Position numbers and translations under genes: made by a program. This document shows, piece after piece, positions 6,725 to 14,911 of a stretch of 20,994 nucleotides of DNA. The notes beneath the pieces were generated by a model, which was not told the DNA's origin, did no database searches, and saw nothing but the letters and a program-made list of their open reading frames with translations. The first letter of the stretch is position 1. The number at the start of each line of letters is the position of its first letter. Source of the stretch: CAUZJO01 sp963580245 (GTDB lineage Bacteria; Sumerlaeota; Sumerlaeia; MVZB01); assembly GCA_963580245.1 (NCBI GenBank), contig CAUZJO010000082.1, positions 1-20,994 of the forward strand. Direction: 5' to 3'.

Positions 6725-9136
6725 CTAAGGACCGGAGAGGTCCTTCAGGATGTCTCGGACTTCCTGATTGTCGGGACTGATGCGCAGGACTTCGGAATAG
6801 TGCTTGACCGCGCCCTTTATGTCGCCTTGGCGGCGCAGCGTGCGTCCCAGCACGTAGTGGGCCTGAACGAAGTCGGGGTTGACCTTTACCACTTCCCTCA
6901 AGAGGTCGATCCTGGGCTTGTCCGCGAGGAATTCAGCGCGTTCATAATAGATGAGAGCCAAGTTGTAACGCGCGCCAGGGTGGTTCGGTTCCGTTCGCAG
7001 CACTTGCAGGTAGTGTCGCACGGCTCCGTCCTCATCGCCTTGCTGATGAAGCATCGCCCCCAGCGTATAATGCGCCTGGGCGTAATCGGGGTACACCTCC
7101 AGGGCCTGGCCGAGGAGCTGGCGCGTCGCTTGATCATCACCTGCTTCCGACGACCGCTTGGCTTGCTCCAGATAGACACTCGCCAAGCTCTTGAGGTTGC
7201 GTTTGCGGCCCGGATTCAGGTCGATGGCGTTGCGGTAATAACTCATGGCCCGTTCGCGGGTTTGTGGGTCGTCCGGGTGAGCATTGAGCAACACATTGCC
7301 CATCGTCAAGTGGGCGTCCTCGAAGTAAGGTCTTAACTCGATGGTGCGTTCGAGGTGCGAGACCGCCTCTTCGTACTTCCGCTGCTTAGCCAGCACGACG
7401 GCCAATCCGAAGTGGAACTCCCAATACAAGGGATGTTCATCCAACAGCATCCGCCATTGTGCTTCCGCTTTCTCGTGGTCTTTCAGGGCGCCTCCTTGGA
7501 AAAAGGCATATCGCAGGCGCACCGACCAGTGCGAATCATCCCTGGCCAGCGCCGCTTCAAACAGGGTCAACGCGTCGCGCGCGCCCTGATCGCGCGTGCT
7601 GGGCTCCAACTCCGTTCGCAACCGTTCAAGCTCCGCGACTTGCTCATCATGATTGGATTGGTTGTTAAAGGGTGGAGGGGCGATGATGCTCAGCGCATGA
7701 TCCGCAATCACGAACTTGTCCCAGCCGGTGTAGGCAATCGACCGCGCGACCTCCTCCTCCGACAAAACGGGCCGCCCCGTTGCCCGCCGGCTCATCCAGT
7801 CCGGCGCGGCATGATGGACTTGCTCGATCAAAGATCGAGCGATGAGATAATTCGCCGAGAAAGTCGGATGCACGTGCTCGTAGAAAAACTCCTTGCCGGG
7901 TGTTGCGTGAGGGCTGCGCGCATCGAGGGCCGCGGCGGCGTCGGCAAGGTAGATCCCCTGCTCGGCGTTGCTCCCGGCCACGCGCCGGATGATTTCGTTG
8001 ATGCGCGTGTCGGCGCGGAAACGCAGGGCATCGAGCTCGCGGGCCAGGACGTAGCGGTTCTTGGCCGCGTCGAATTCCTGAAGCGCCCACCGGCAGCGCC
8101 CCAGACGGAACTGGAGTTCAGCAAACGTGGCGTCGATCGCTTCGGCCTGGAGATAGGACTTAATGGCTTCTTCAAACCGGCCCTGTTTCTCCAGCTCCAG
8201 GCCATTGCTATAGAGATCCTCCCATTCGCGCCGCTGTTTATTCTTCAGCCCTGGTTGATGAAGCGAACTAAACGGGGCGCAGTCCCTCAGATTAACGCCC
8301 ACCGTGCTGATGATGGTCTTCGCCCCGGACCGGCGGGCCACACGGCAGATGTTCGTCAGGTTCGCTTCGAAGTTTCGATAGACTCTCGCGAGCCGGGGGC
8401 TGGAAGCGCGCACCTGATGGTCCACGAACATTTGCATCCCGCGCCACCCACGTCGATCTTCCTCTTGGGGCGATTGGAGCCGATTGGCGAGGGCTCCCAG
8501 GAGTTGTCCCATGCGAAACCTGTTCAACGTGATTCCCATCCGAATGGAAAAGAGGCTCGATGTCTGAGGGGTGAAGACCGTCCCGGCGCCATGAGGGCCC
8601 ACCACTTCGTTGTTGCCCATGTAGATGATGAACAGGTCGGGATCGAGGCGCGCGCAGTCGCGGGCGACAGGGAGCGCCACGTGGGAATTGCTCGCGGTGA
8701 TCGCCACGTTCACCACTTCAAATTTCAGGCCCGGATACTGGTCGCGCAGCATCGTTTCGAGCAGACGCCCAATGTTGAAACTCGGCTCCGGGATGCCCAT
8801 GGCGGCCGATCCCCCGACCACGAACACGCGAAACACCTCTGGCGGTTTCTCCGTGGTTAGGGCAAAGGGCCGACAATCCCTGGCCAGCCGCGGCCCGAAG
8901 AACTGGTCCGTAAAATACGGATTGCTCACGATCATCCGTTGGCCATTGATCCGGTGCGAGATCGCGAAGTCCATCGACCGACCGTAGCCGAACAGCCGCA
9001 AGCCCCCCTCGATCGCGAGCAGGAGCAGTGCCGGGAAGAGGAACACGCAGATGAGCCGAAACGACCACGCTTTCCATCGCCGTGGTTGCGTCGGCGCCCC
9101 ATGAGGCGCGCGGAGATGTTTCTTATTTGGTCTCAT
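6725..9136 (-). CDS. TPR-repeat membrane protein with SGNH/GDSL-hydrolase-like domain
   Basis: An 803-residue protein, ATG 9136. A single N-terminal membrane helix (about 26-45, LRLFG just after it) puts the rest outside the cytoplasm. An SGNH-type domain follows: block I VFVVGGSAAMG with Ser110 as candidate nucleophile, VVNVAITASN (141-150), IYMGNNEVVG (171-180) as block III with Asn175/Asn176, and YEHVHPTF with His421/His423 as the block V histidine. Between blocks III and V, residues about 305-370 form one or two TPR-like helical pairs, an insertion into the hydrolase fold. Residues about 520-800 are six or so further TPRs (for example AHYTLGAMLHQQGDEDGAV). SGNH domains deacylate esters; such membrane versions may act on cell-surface glycans (inference). 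No partner gene adjoins it. Confidence 0.82.
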   Translation of the reverse strand: MRPNKKHLRAPHGAPTQPRRWKAWSFRLICVFLFPALLLLAIEGGLRLFGYGRSMDFAISHRINGQRMIVSNPYFTDQFFGPRLARDCRPFALTTEKPPEVFRVFVVGGSAAMGIPEPSFNIGRLLETMLRDQYPGLKFEVVNVAITASNSHVALPVARDCARLDPDLFIIYMGNNEVVGPHGAGTVFTPQTSSLFSIRMGITLNRFRMGQLLGALANRLQSPQEEDRRGWRGMQMFVDHQVRASSPRLARVYRNFEANLTNICRVARRSGAKTIISTVGVNLRDCAPFSSLHQPGLKNKQRREWEDLYSNGLELEKQGRFEEAIKSYLQAEAIDATFAELQFRLGRCRWALQEFDAAKNRYVLARELDALRFRADTRINEIIRRVAGSNAEQGIYLADAAAALDARSPHATPGKEFFYEHVHPTFSANYLIARSLIEQVHHAAPDWMSRRATGRPVLSEEEVARSIAYTGWDKFVIADHALSIIAPPPFNNQSNHDEQVAELERLRTELEPSTRDQGARDALTLFEAALARDDSHWSVRLRYAFFQGGALKDHEKAEAQWRMLLDEHPLYWEFHFGLAVVLAKQRKYEEAVSHLERTIELRPYFEDAHLTMGNVLLNAHPDDPQTRERAMSYYRNAIDLNPGRKRNLKSLASVYLEQAKRSSEAGDDQATRQLLGQALEVYPDYAQAHYTLGAMLHQQGDEDGAVRHYLQVLRTEPNHPGARYNLALIYYERAEFLADKPRIDLLREVVKVNPDFVQAHYVLGRTLRRQGDIKGAVKHYSEVLRISPDNQEVRDILKDLSGP

Positions 9137-9288
9137 CCCGTCATGGCCGATCCTGCCGGTGGAACACGGTGATCTTTTTGAGGCCGGCGATCAATCAATA
9201 TCGCGAACCAACCTCGATTCGTGCCTCGTGAATTCACGTCTCATTAAAGCAACGGTTCACAACCGAGACGGGTGCGCTCACGGCGGTG

Positions 9289-9305
9289 TCCTTGGATTCC
9301 AAGGA
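9289..9305. promoter_or_regulatory. Perfect 7-bp inverted repeat between the TPR gene and kdsD
   Basis: TCCTTGGATTCCAAGGA is a perfect dyad (7+3+7). It lies in the 281-base gap between the divergently transcribed TPR/SGNH gene (start 9136) and kdsD (start 9418), so it could be an operator serving either. It could equally be a weak RNA hairpin. No good -35/-10 pair was found beside it, and no gene is visible in this gap. Confidence 0.3.
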
Positions 9306-9417
9306 AACTCCATGCTCTTTGTAGTATCCCCGCCAGATCAACCGAACTCCGTCTCGATGGACCTCTTCGGGGTTGCCAGGTCGGCGGGGGGCTGCGAAGA
9401 TATTGTGGCGCGGAACC

Positions 9418-10407
9418 ATGGAGAAGCAACCTAATCAACCCCCAGACGACTTGCTGGCTCGTGCCCGGCGCGTGATCGACATCGAAGCGGAGGCCGTCGC
9501 GGGTCTCAAATCGGTCCTGAACGCCGACTTTGAGCGGGCCGTGGGGCTGATGTTGGCCTGCGAGGGGCGGGTGATCACCACCGGGATGGGTAAGGCGGGC
9601 CACATCGCGCGCAAGGTCGCGGCAACGCTCGCCTCGACCGGGACGCCCTCCAACTTCATGCATCCGGCCGAGGCGGTCCACGGCGACCTGGGGATGCTCC
9701 GTCGCGAGGACCTTGTGCTGGCGTTCTCGTATCGCGGGCAGACCGTGGAGGTCCTGCGGCTTATCCCCTACATCCGGCACATCGGAGCACCGCTGATCGC
9801 CGTGACCTCCAATCCCGAATCCGAGCTGGCCGGCCAGGCCGAGGTGACGTTGCGAATCAACATCAACCACGAGGCGTGCCCGCTCAACCTGGCGCCCACG
9901 GCCAGCACCACGGCGATGGTCGCGCTCGGCGACACGCTGGCGCTGGTGCTGCTCGAGGCGCGTGGGTTCGAGCCCGATGACTACGCCATTCGGCATCCGC
10001 ACGGCTCGCTGGGTCGGCGGCTGCTGACCAAGGTCAAGGACCTGATGCATAAGGGCGAGCAAAACGCCGTGGTGGGGCTGGAGACGCCGCTGATCGACAC
10101 GTTTGGCGCGACGAACGAGGCGGGCCGGGATGGGGCCAGCGTCGTGGACGCCGACGGCAAGCTGGTCGGTTTCGTCAGCAGCGGCGACCTGAAACGCCAC
10201 GTCAAGCAAGGCCGGCCCGACCTTCAAATCCCCACCCGTGAGGTCATGACGCGCAACCCCAAATTCACGCGACCCGACGAGATGGCCGTCAAAGCACTCG
10301 AGGCGCTGAGCGAGCACAAGATCATCGAGCTGCCCGTCGTCGACGAGGACCACCGTCCCGTGGGCGTAATCCATATCCATGATATCGCGCGGGCTGGGAT
10401 AACGTGA
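9418..10407 (+). CDS. kdsD: D-arabinose-5-phosphate isomerase (KdsD/KpsF/GutQ family)
   Basis: Interconverts ribulose-5-phosphate and arabinose-5-phosphate, the first step toward Kdo for lipopolysaccharide. The 329 residues comprise a SIS domain (about 40-180) followed by two CBS motifs (about 205-325: VKDLMHKGEQN and REVMTRNPKFTRPDE). With ATG 9418 the active-site residues known from E. coli KdsD fall on the same numbers: Lys59 (GMGKAGH), Glu111 (GQTVEV), Glu152 (HEACPLNLAPT) and His193 (IRHPHG). This supports both the start and the function, although the frame is open back to TTG 9373. The ribosome site is weak. The phosphate loop reads SYRGQT instead of the usual S-x-S-G-E/D. No kdsA, kdsB or kdsC is nearby; an EIIA/CBS gene follows after 222 bases. 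Confidence 0.93.
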   Translation: MEKQPNQPPDDLLARARRVIDIEAEAVAGLKSVLNADFERAVGLMLACEGRVITTGMGKAGHIARKVAATLASTGTPSNFMHPAEAVHGDLGMLRREDLVLAFSYRGQTVEVLRLIPYIRHIGAPLIAVTSNPESELAGQAEVTLRININHEACPLNLAPTASTTAMVALGDTLALVLLEARGFEPDDYAIRHPHGSLGRRLLTKVKDLMHKGEQNAVVGLETPLIDTFGATNEAGRDGASVVDADGKLVGFVSSGDLKRHVKQGRPDLQIPTREVMTRNPKFTRPDEMAVKALEALSEHKIIELPVVDEDHRPVGVIHIHDIARAGIT

Positions 10408-10629
10408 TTCTTCACCGGAAGAGGACGCAAGTTTTCGCGACTTGATGGCGAGCATAAGGAACGGGAGCTGAGTGCCGAGATTATTTCGGGGGCGATTCGG
10501 AAAAATGAGAGGTCGGCTGCTGCATGACTTACCGCGATCTCTCTTGCGCCCCCCGCATGGTCCGTTAACATAATCTTAATTGATTCGTGAACTAACCCCG
10601 GGCGCCATTGGGCGGAAAGGGCTCGCATT

Positions 10630-11535
10630 GTGAAGTTATACAGTCTGCTCAACGAGAACTTGGTCCTGATCGGCGAGCCGGTGGGGACGCTTGAGGATGG
10701 GATGCGGCGGTTGGTCGAGGTGTTTGGCGGGGCCTTGCCGAAGGAGCGGGTGGACCCTTTGCTCCGGGACCTGCTCAAGCGCGAAGAGGCTCATCCGACG
10801 GTCATCGACGACCACGTCTGCCTGCCCCACCTGCGGATGGAACAGCTCGATGTTTTCCTGCTGGGCCTGCTCGTGCCCGAACATCCGATTCCTCATATCG
10901 TCGACGACCACAAACCGATCTCGCTCATGTTCATGATCCTGGCCCCACAGGACAAGAACACGATGATGTTGCAGACGCTGGCGGCGGTCGCGCGGCTGCT
11001 CAAATCGCGCGAGACCAAGCAGGCGATGATGCGCGTGCGCTCGCCGCAGCGGCTGATCCGCCTGGTCGAGGAGAGCGGGATCGACGTCAAGAAGACGCTT
11101 GTGGCCTCCGATATCATGTCGCCGATCGAGCACAGCGTCCGCGGTGACACGGTCCTGGCTCTGGCCGTGGACGTGTTGGTGAGCGCCCCCGACGAAGGGG
11201 TGCCGGTGCTCAATGAACGCGACCGGCTGGTCGGCGAGCTGACCAGCTTTGAACTGCTTGGTTTGGGGATGCCGAACTACCTGGACCTGATCGTGAATCC
11301 GGCGATGCTCGACAACTTCGAGCCGTTCGAGAACTTCTTTCGTCACGAGAACACCATGACGGTGCGCGAAGTGTGCCGCCGCGACGTGATTACCGTCACT
11401 CCGACCGATCCGATTGTCCAGGTCGCCCACTTGATGATGACGCGCAAGAAGCGGCGGATATACGTCATCGAGGGCGATGAGCTGTTGGGGATCATCTATC
11501 GCAAGACGATCATTGAGCGTGTTTTGCATTTCTAG
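10630..11535 (+). CDS. PTS EIIA-like domain fused to a CBS-domain pair
   Basis: A 301-residue cytoplasmic protein with a likely regulatory role. Residues 1-150 resemble the PTS EIIA-2/PtsN domain: HVCLPHLRMEQLDVFLLGL holds the candidate phosphorylated His67 in the place of the 'PH' of EIIA, followed by the typical 'LAPQDKNTMMLQTLAAVARL'. Residues about 160-300 are two CBS motifs (ASDIMSPIEHSVRGDTVL and VCRRDVITVTPTDPIVQVAH), which in this family bind adenine nucleotides, with a 45-residue insertion between them. The start is GTG 10630, with GGAAAGG (10614-10620) nine bases upstream. No EIIB, EIIC or HPr gene is present, so it is more likely a sensor than a sugar transporter part (inference). 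It follows kdsD in the same direction and may be co-expressed with it. Confidence 0.82.
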   Translation: MKLYSLLNENLVLIGEPVGTLEDGMRRLVEVFGGALPKERVDPLLRDLLKREEAHPTVIDDHVCLPHLRMEQLDVFLLGLLVPEHPIPHIVDDHKPISLMFMILAPQDKNTMMLQTLAAVARLLKSRETKQAMMRVRSPQRLIRLVEESGIDVKKTLVASDIMSPIEHSVRGDTVLALAVDVLVSAPDEGVPVLNERDRLVGELTSFELLGLGMPNYLDLIVNPAMLDNFEPFENFFRHENTMTVREVCRRDVITVTPTDPIVQVAHLMMTRKKRRIYVIEGDELLGIIYRKTIIERVLHF

Positions 11536-11556
11536 TCGTGTCATGATCGGGTCGGG

Positions 11557-11578
11557 TCCCCTTGGTGAACCAAGTGGA
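11557..11578 (+). terminator. Hairpin after the EIIA/CBS gene
   Basis: TCC-C-CTTGGT, loop GA, ACCAAG-T-GGA: a 6-bp stem extended by three pairs beyond one mismatch, 22 bases after the stop codon and upstream of the argD promoter. There is no T-run, so termination is only suggested. Confidence 0.35.
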
Positions 11579-11596
11579 CGTGGCCCATCCTCCGAC

Positions 11597-11625
11597 TTGA
11601 CCTTGCCGATCGCTTTGGGCATAAT
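11597..11625 (+). promoter_or_regulatory. Sigma70-type promoter for argD-argF
   Basis: TTGACC (11597-11602), a 17-base spacer and CATAAT (11620-11625) match the housekeeping consensus at ten of twelve positions. Transcription would begin near 11632. That excludes the in-frame TTG at 11632 as a practical start for argD and fits the GTG at 11689. No ARG-box-like palindrome was recognised beside it. Confidence 0.65.
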
Positions 11626-11688
11626 CCGGCTTTGGTCATCATCCGGGAAACGAAAGCAGTGTTAAAGGTGAGCGGTAAGGAAACTGAC

Positions 11689-12945
11689 GTGAGGACAGCG
11701 ACCGTTGTCGGAGCCTATCCTCCTTGGCTGCCGAAGCTGGATAACGACGGCTGGGCGTTGCGCAGCGAGAGCTGCCAGACGCCCAACTACGGAGTGCGAC
11801 GGGTGGCGTTGGTGCGCGGGGAGGGGACGCGCGTGTGGGACGCTGACGGCAAGGAGTACCTGGATTTCCTGGCCGGGATCAGTGTTAACAACCTGGGTCA
11901 CTGTCACCCGCGCATCACCGAGGTGATCCGGCGTCAGGCCTCGGCGCTGGTCCATTGCACGAACCTCTATACCATCCCGATGCAGATCGAGTTGGGCCGC
12001 CTGTTGCTCGATCACGGCTTCGCGGACCGGGTCTTTTTCGGCAATTCGGGGGCGGAGGCCAATGAAGCGGCGATCAAGATCGCCCGGCGCTGGAACCGAG
12101 AAAACCGGGGGCCGGACCGCCACGAGATCATCTGTTTCGAGGGCTCATTCCACGGCCGGACGATGGCCACGCTGACGGCGACGGGTCAGCCGAAGGTCAA
12201 GACGAACTTCGAGCCGCTGCTCGAGGGCTTCGTCCATGTTCCTTACAATGACCTGGAGGCCGCGCGGGCGAGCGTCGGCGAGCGGACGGGCGCGATCTTG
12301 GTCGAGCCGGTCCTGGGCGAAGGCGGCGTGCGGCCGGCCACGCGCGAGTTCCTGGCGGGCCTGCGCGAGCTGTGCGATGAGCGCGACCTGCTTCTCATCT
12401 TCGACGAGATCCAGTGCGGCCTGGGGCGGATCGGGCATCTGTTCGCGTATCAACATTACGGGGTGGAGCCCGACATCATGACGCTGGGCAAGAGCCTGGG
12501 CGGGGGACTGCCGATGGGGGCGATGCTGTGTCGCGAGCGGGTGGCCATGGCGTTCTCGCCGGGGTCCCACGGCTCGACGATGGGCGGCAATCCGCTGGCC
12601 TCGGCGGCGGGACACGCTTACGTGAGCGAATTGATCCAGGGCAACTGGCCGGCGCGCGCCCGCGAAACGGGCGAGTATCTCGTCGCGCGGTTCAAGGAAG
12701 CGGTTGGGACGTCAGCCAACATCAAGGAGATTCGCTGTGTCGGCCTGATGATAGGGATTGAGCTATACGCCCGCGCCCCGGAGGTGCTGGTGGCGTGCGA
12801 GGAGGCGGGGCTGCTGATCAACGTGACCGACGGCCAGACGCTACGCCTGCTTCCGCCACTGAACGTATCGCGCGAAGGCGTCGATCTCGCTGTTCAGATT
12901 CTCGGCGAAGCCATCCACGCCCACCCGGCCGAGGAGGCGACATGA
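11689..12945 (+). CDS. argD: Acetylornithine aminotransferase
   Basis: PLP enzyme (class III aminotransferase) that converts N-acetylglutamate semialdehyde to N-acetylornithine in arginine synthesis, and can also act on the succinyl-diaminopimelate equivalent. From GTG 11689 it has 418 residues, normal for ArgD; AAGGA (11677-11681) lies seven bases upstream, and the predicted transcript starts about 57 bases before it. Key stretches are LDFLAGISVNNLGHCHPRI, FFGNSGAEANEAAIK (cofactor phosphate), CFEGSFHGRTMATLTATG, LIFDEIQCGLGRIG (Asp239 to the PLP nitrogen) and MTLGKSLGGGLPMGA with the Schiff-base Lys268. The stop overlaps the argF start (ATGA), which indicates translational coupling. In-frame alternatives are GTG 11659, GTG 11668 and TTG 11632. 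Confidence 0.95.
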   Translation: MRTATVVGAYPPWLPKLDNDGWALRSESCQTPNYGVRRVALVRGEGTRVWDADGKEYLDFLAGISVNNLGHCHPRITEVIRRQASALVHCTNLYTIPMQIELGRLLLDHGFADRVFFGNSGAEANEAAIKIARRWNRENRGPDRHEIICFEGSFHGRTMATLTATGQPKVKTNFEPLLEGFVHVPYNDLEAARASVGERTGAILVEPVLGEGGVRPATREFLAGLRELCDERDLLLIFDEIQCGLGRIGHLFAYQHYGVEPDIMTLGKSLGGGLPMGAMLCRERVAMAFSPGSHGSTMGGNPLASAAGHAYVSELIQGNWPARARETGEYLVARFKEAVGTSANIKEIRCVGLMIGIELYARAPEVLVACEEAGLLINVTDGQTLRLLPPLNVSREGVDLAVQILGEAIHAHPAEEAT

Positions 12946-13889
12946 GCCCGATCCACGAGCACAAACATGACCTGCGTGGTAGCGGTGATCTCTCAAACCT
13001 GGACGTAAAAGAGATCATTCGGCTGGCGATTGAACTCAAGCGCGAGCTGCGCGAGGGAAAGCCTCGTCCCTTGTTGGCGGGCAAGGCGTTGGCGATGGTT
13101 TTCGAGAAGCCCTCGCTACGCACGCGCTGCACGTTCGAGCTGGGCATGGTCCAGTTGGGGGGGCACGCGGTCAACCTTCAACAGCGCGACATCGGCGTGG
13201 GTCAGCGCGAGGGCGCGCGCGATATCGCCCGCAACCTGGAACGCTGGTTCGACCTGGTGATGGCGCGCACCTTCTCGCAGACGACGGTGGACGAGCTGGC
13301 CGAATTCTGTCGCGTTCCCGTCATCAACGCGTTGTCGGATTTCGAGCATCCCTGCCAGGCCTTGGCCGACTATCAGACCCTGACCGAAAAGGCCGGCGAC
13401 CTGAAGGGCTTCCACCTGACCTACATGGGTGACGGGAACAATATCTGTCACTCGCTGATGCTGATCGGCGCAAAATTGGGCCTGCACGTGACCGTCAGTT
13501 CGCCGGAGGGTTATGAGCCGGACGCATCGGTCGCCGAGACCGCCCGCGCCGAAGCCCGCGACAACGGCGGCTCCTATACGTTGGAGCGTGATCCCAGGGC
13601 GGCCGTTCAAGACGCGCAAGCGATCTACACCGACGTGTGGGCGAGCATGGGTCAGGAGGACGAAGCCGACAAGCGCATGGAGATATTCCGGCCCTATCAG
13701 GTCAACGCCGAACTGATCACCGGGGCTCCGGGCGGCGTGCTGATCATGCACGACCTTCCGGCCCATCGCGGCGAGGAGATCACCGACGAGGTGATCGATT
13801 GTCCCAACGCCATCGTGTTCGACCAGGCCGAGAACCGGCTTCACGCCCAGAAGGCCATCATGGTGTTCCTGCACCGCGCCTGCCGCTGA
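12942..13889 (+). CDS. argF: Ornithine carbamoyltransferase
   Basis: Joins ornithine and carbamoyl phosphate to give citrulline in arginine synthesis (cytoplasm, trimer). The start ATG 12942 overlaps the argD stop and has GAGGAGG (12931-12937) just upstream; 315 residues is normal. The carbamoyl-phosphate site is FEKPSLRTRCTFE (Ser58, Arg60, Thr61, Arg62 loop) with HPCQALAD (136-143). The ornithine site includes DVWASMGQE (231-239, Asp231/Ser235/Met236). The other ornithine motif, normally H-C-L-P, reads HDLPAHRGEE (270-279), so the cysteine that contacts ornithine in E. coli is Asp271 here. N-acetylornithine or other transcarbamylase activity is possible, but the SMG loop and the argD partner favour ornithine. 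Confidence 0.93.
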   Translation: MSPIHEHKHDLRGSGDLSNLDVKEIIRLAIELKRELREGKPRPLLAGKALAMVFEKPSLRTRCTFELGMVQLGGHAVNLQQRDIGVGQREGARDIARNLERWFDLVMARTFSQTTVDELAEFCRVPVINALSDFEHPCQALADYQTLTEKAGDLKGFHLTYMGDGNNICHSLMLIGAKLGLHVTVSSPEGYEPDASVAETARAEARDNGGSYTLERDPRAAVQDAQAIYTDVWASMGQEDEADKRMEIFRPYQVNAELITGAPGGVLIMHDLPAHRGEEITDEVIDCPNAIVFDQAENRLHAQKAIMVFLHRACR

Positions 13890-13904
13890 TCACGGGCCGA
13901 TCAG
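13886..13904. terminator. Short hairpin between convergent argF and methyltransferase genes
   Basis: CTGATC (13886-13891), 7-base loop, GATCAG (13899-13904). It spans the 11-base gap between the two stop codons. A six-pair stem without a T-run is weak evidence for a shared terminator. Confidence 0.25.
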
Positions 13905-14911
13905 GAGGCTGGGGGCTTTGGTGGCTTATAAATCTCGGACAGGTAAACGTCGAAGAGCGGTTCGTATTTCGCGCGGATGGGAGGGGTTGCTGACCAATTC
14001 GTCCAACCCGTGTATAGCCGGGGGGTGAAATCGATGGTGCGCAGCACCCTGATCGACTCATCGACCAGGCCGCTATCGAAGAAGTGAAAAACACAGGCCG
14101 ACTTCAGACAATTTCGAACCGTGCCTTGAAGGGGCGGCAAGATAGTCCGCCAAACCTCGAGGATCTTTTCCCGCGGCCAGTCATGGTAATCGAGCGCATC
14201 GAACGAGACGTCTTCGGGCCGTAGCGGCGCGTTGATCAGGAAGCTGACGGTGCCCCCCGTCTGGATCATGTGGCGCAATGTCAGCTTGTCTCCGAGATTG
14301 TGGATGGCCAGCGGCAATTCATAGGAGAGGGAGTGCTGATAGTCCTGAAGCACAAGCAGCGTGCATCCCGGGATAAACGCCGGGGCGAAGGTGGCCAGCG
14401 AACTGCTAATCACTTGCGTTGTCTTTGGACCGTCGAAGAACAGGATTTCCACGGGCCGGTCGGCCGGCCATTCCAATTTGAGAAAAGATGCCCTCCTGGA
14501 CTCGATCCAATCACGCAGGGGCTTGGTGTAGCGCAGGAAGTGGGGGTGAAAATCATCGGAGTGCCGCAGATTGAGGCCTGATTTGCGATTATCAGTCTCC
14601 CCGCCCCAGCGGTAGGCGTCGCGTGAAATGACCTTGCGGTCGAAGCCCGCGTCTCGCAGTCCCGCCGCCAGGACCGAGGTGCTGCGGCCCAGCCAGGAAC
14701 CCAATTCGACGACCTCGCCGGCACCCATGTAGCCCTGCATCATCAGCCAGTAAAGGTAGTGGGCCTCGCCCGTCGATATCTGCGCGGGTATGTCGGGCAA
14801 ATCCTCGGTCATCTTATGGAACCTGAAACTCGAGTAGAGTACCTCTTCGCGCGTCGCCAATCGGGCGTGCTGGTCCGCGGTGAACTCCACGGCAAGGGAC
14901 GGTTGATCCAT
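13901..14911 (-). CDS. Class I AdoMet-dependent methyltransferase-like protein
   Basis: A 336-residue soluble protein from ATG 14911, with AGGAAGGA about ten bases upstream. Residues 67-78, VVELGSWLGRST, match motif I (E/D-x-G-x-x-x-G-x-S) of class I methyltransferases of the Methyltransf_24 kind. EILFFDGPKT (155-164) fits the later acidic 'hxIDGxH' motif, though Lys stands where that group usually has His. These families often modify sugars or act in cell-surface polysaccharide loci. The C-terminal 130 residues (from about 205) match nothing I recognise. The substrate is unknown. It converges on argF and has no same-strand neighbour, so context gives no hint of its job. Confidence 0.6.
   Translation of the reverse strand: MDQPSLAVEFTADQHARLATREEVLYSSFRFHKMTEDLPDIPAQISTGEAHYLYWLMMQGYMGAGEVVELGSWLGRSTSVLAAGLRDAGFDRKVISRDAYRWGGETDNRKSGLNLRHSDDFHPHFLRYTKPLRDWIESRRASFLKLEWPADRPVEILFFDGPKTTQVISSSLATFAPAFIPGCTLLVLQDYQHSLSYELPLAIHNLGDKLTLRHMIQTGGTVSFLINAPLRPEDVSFDALDYHDWPREKILEVWRTILPPLQGTVRNCLKSACVFHFFDSGLVDESIRVLRTIDFTPRLYTGWTNWSATPPIRAKYEPLFDVYLSEIYKPPKPPAS

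Noticed and set aside
7355..8860. 501-codon plus-strand frame opposite the TPR/SGNH gene
   Set aside because: It is Arg/Gly-rich with no family features, whereas the minus frame shows a membrane helix, SGNH blocks and TPRs.
9244..10455. 403-codon minus-strand frame opposite kdsD
   Set aside because: KdsD active-site residues are all present on the plus strand; this frame is a mirror artefact.
10636..11622. 328-codon minus-strand frame opposite the EIIA/CBS gene
   Set aside because: Rich in Arg, His and Gln as expected from antisense of GC-rich coding sequence; the plus strand has clear domains.
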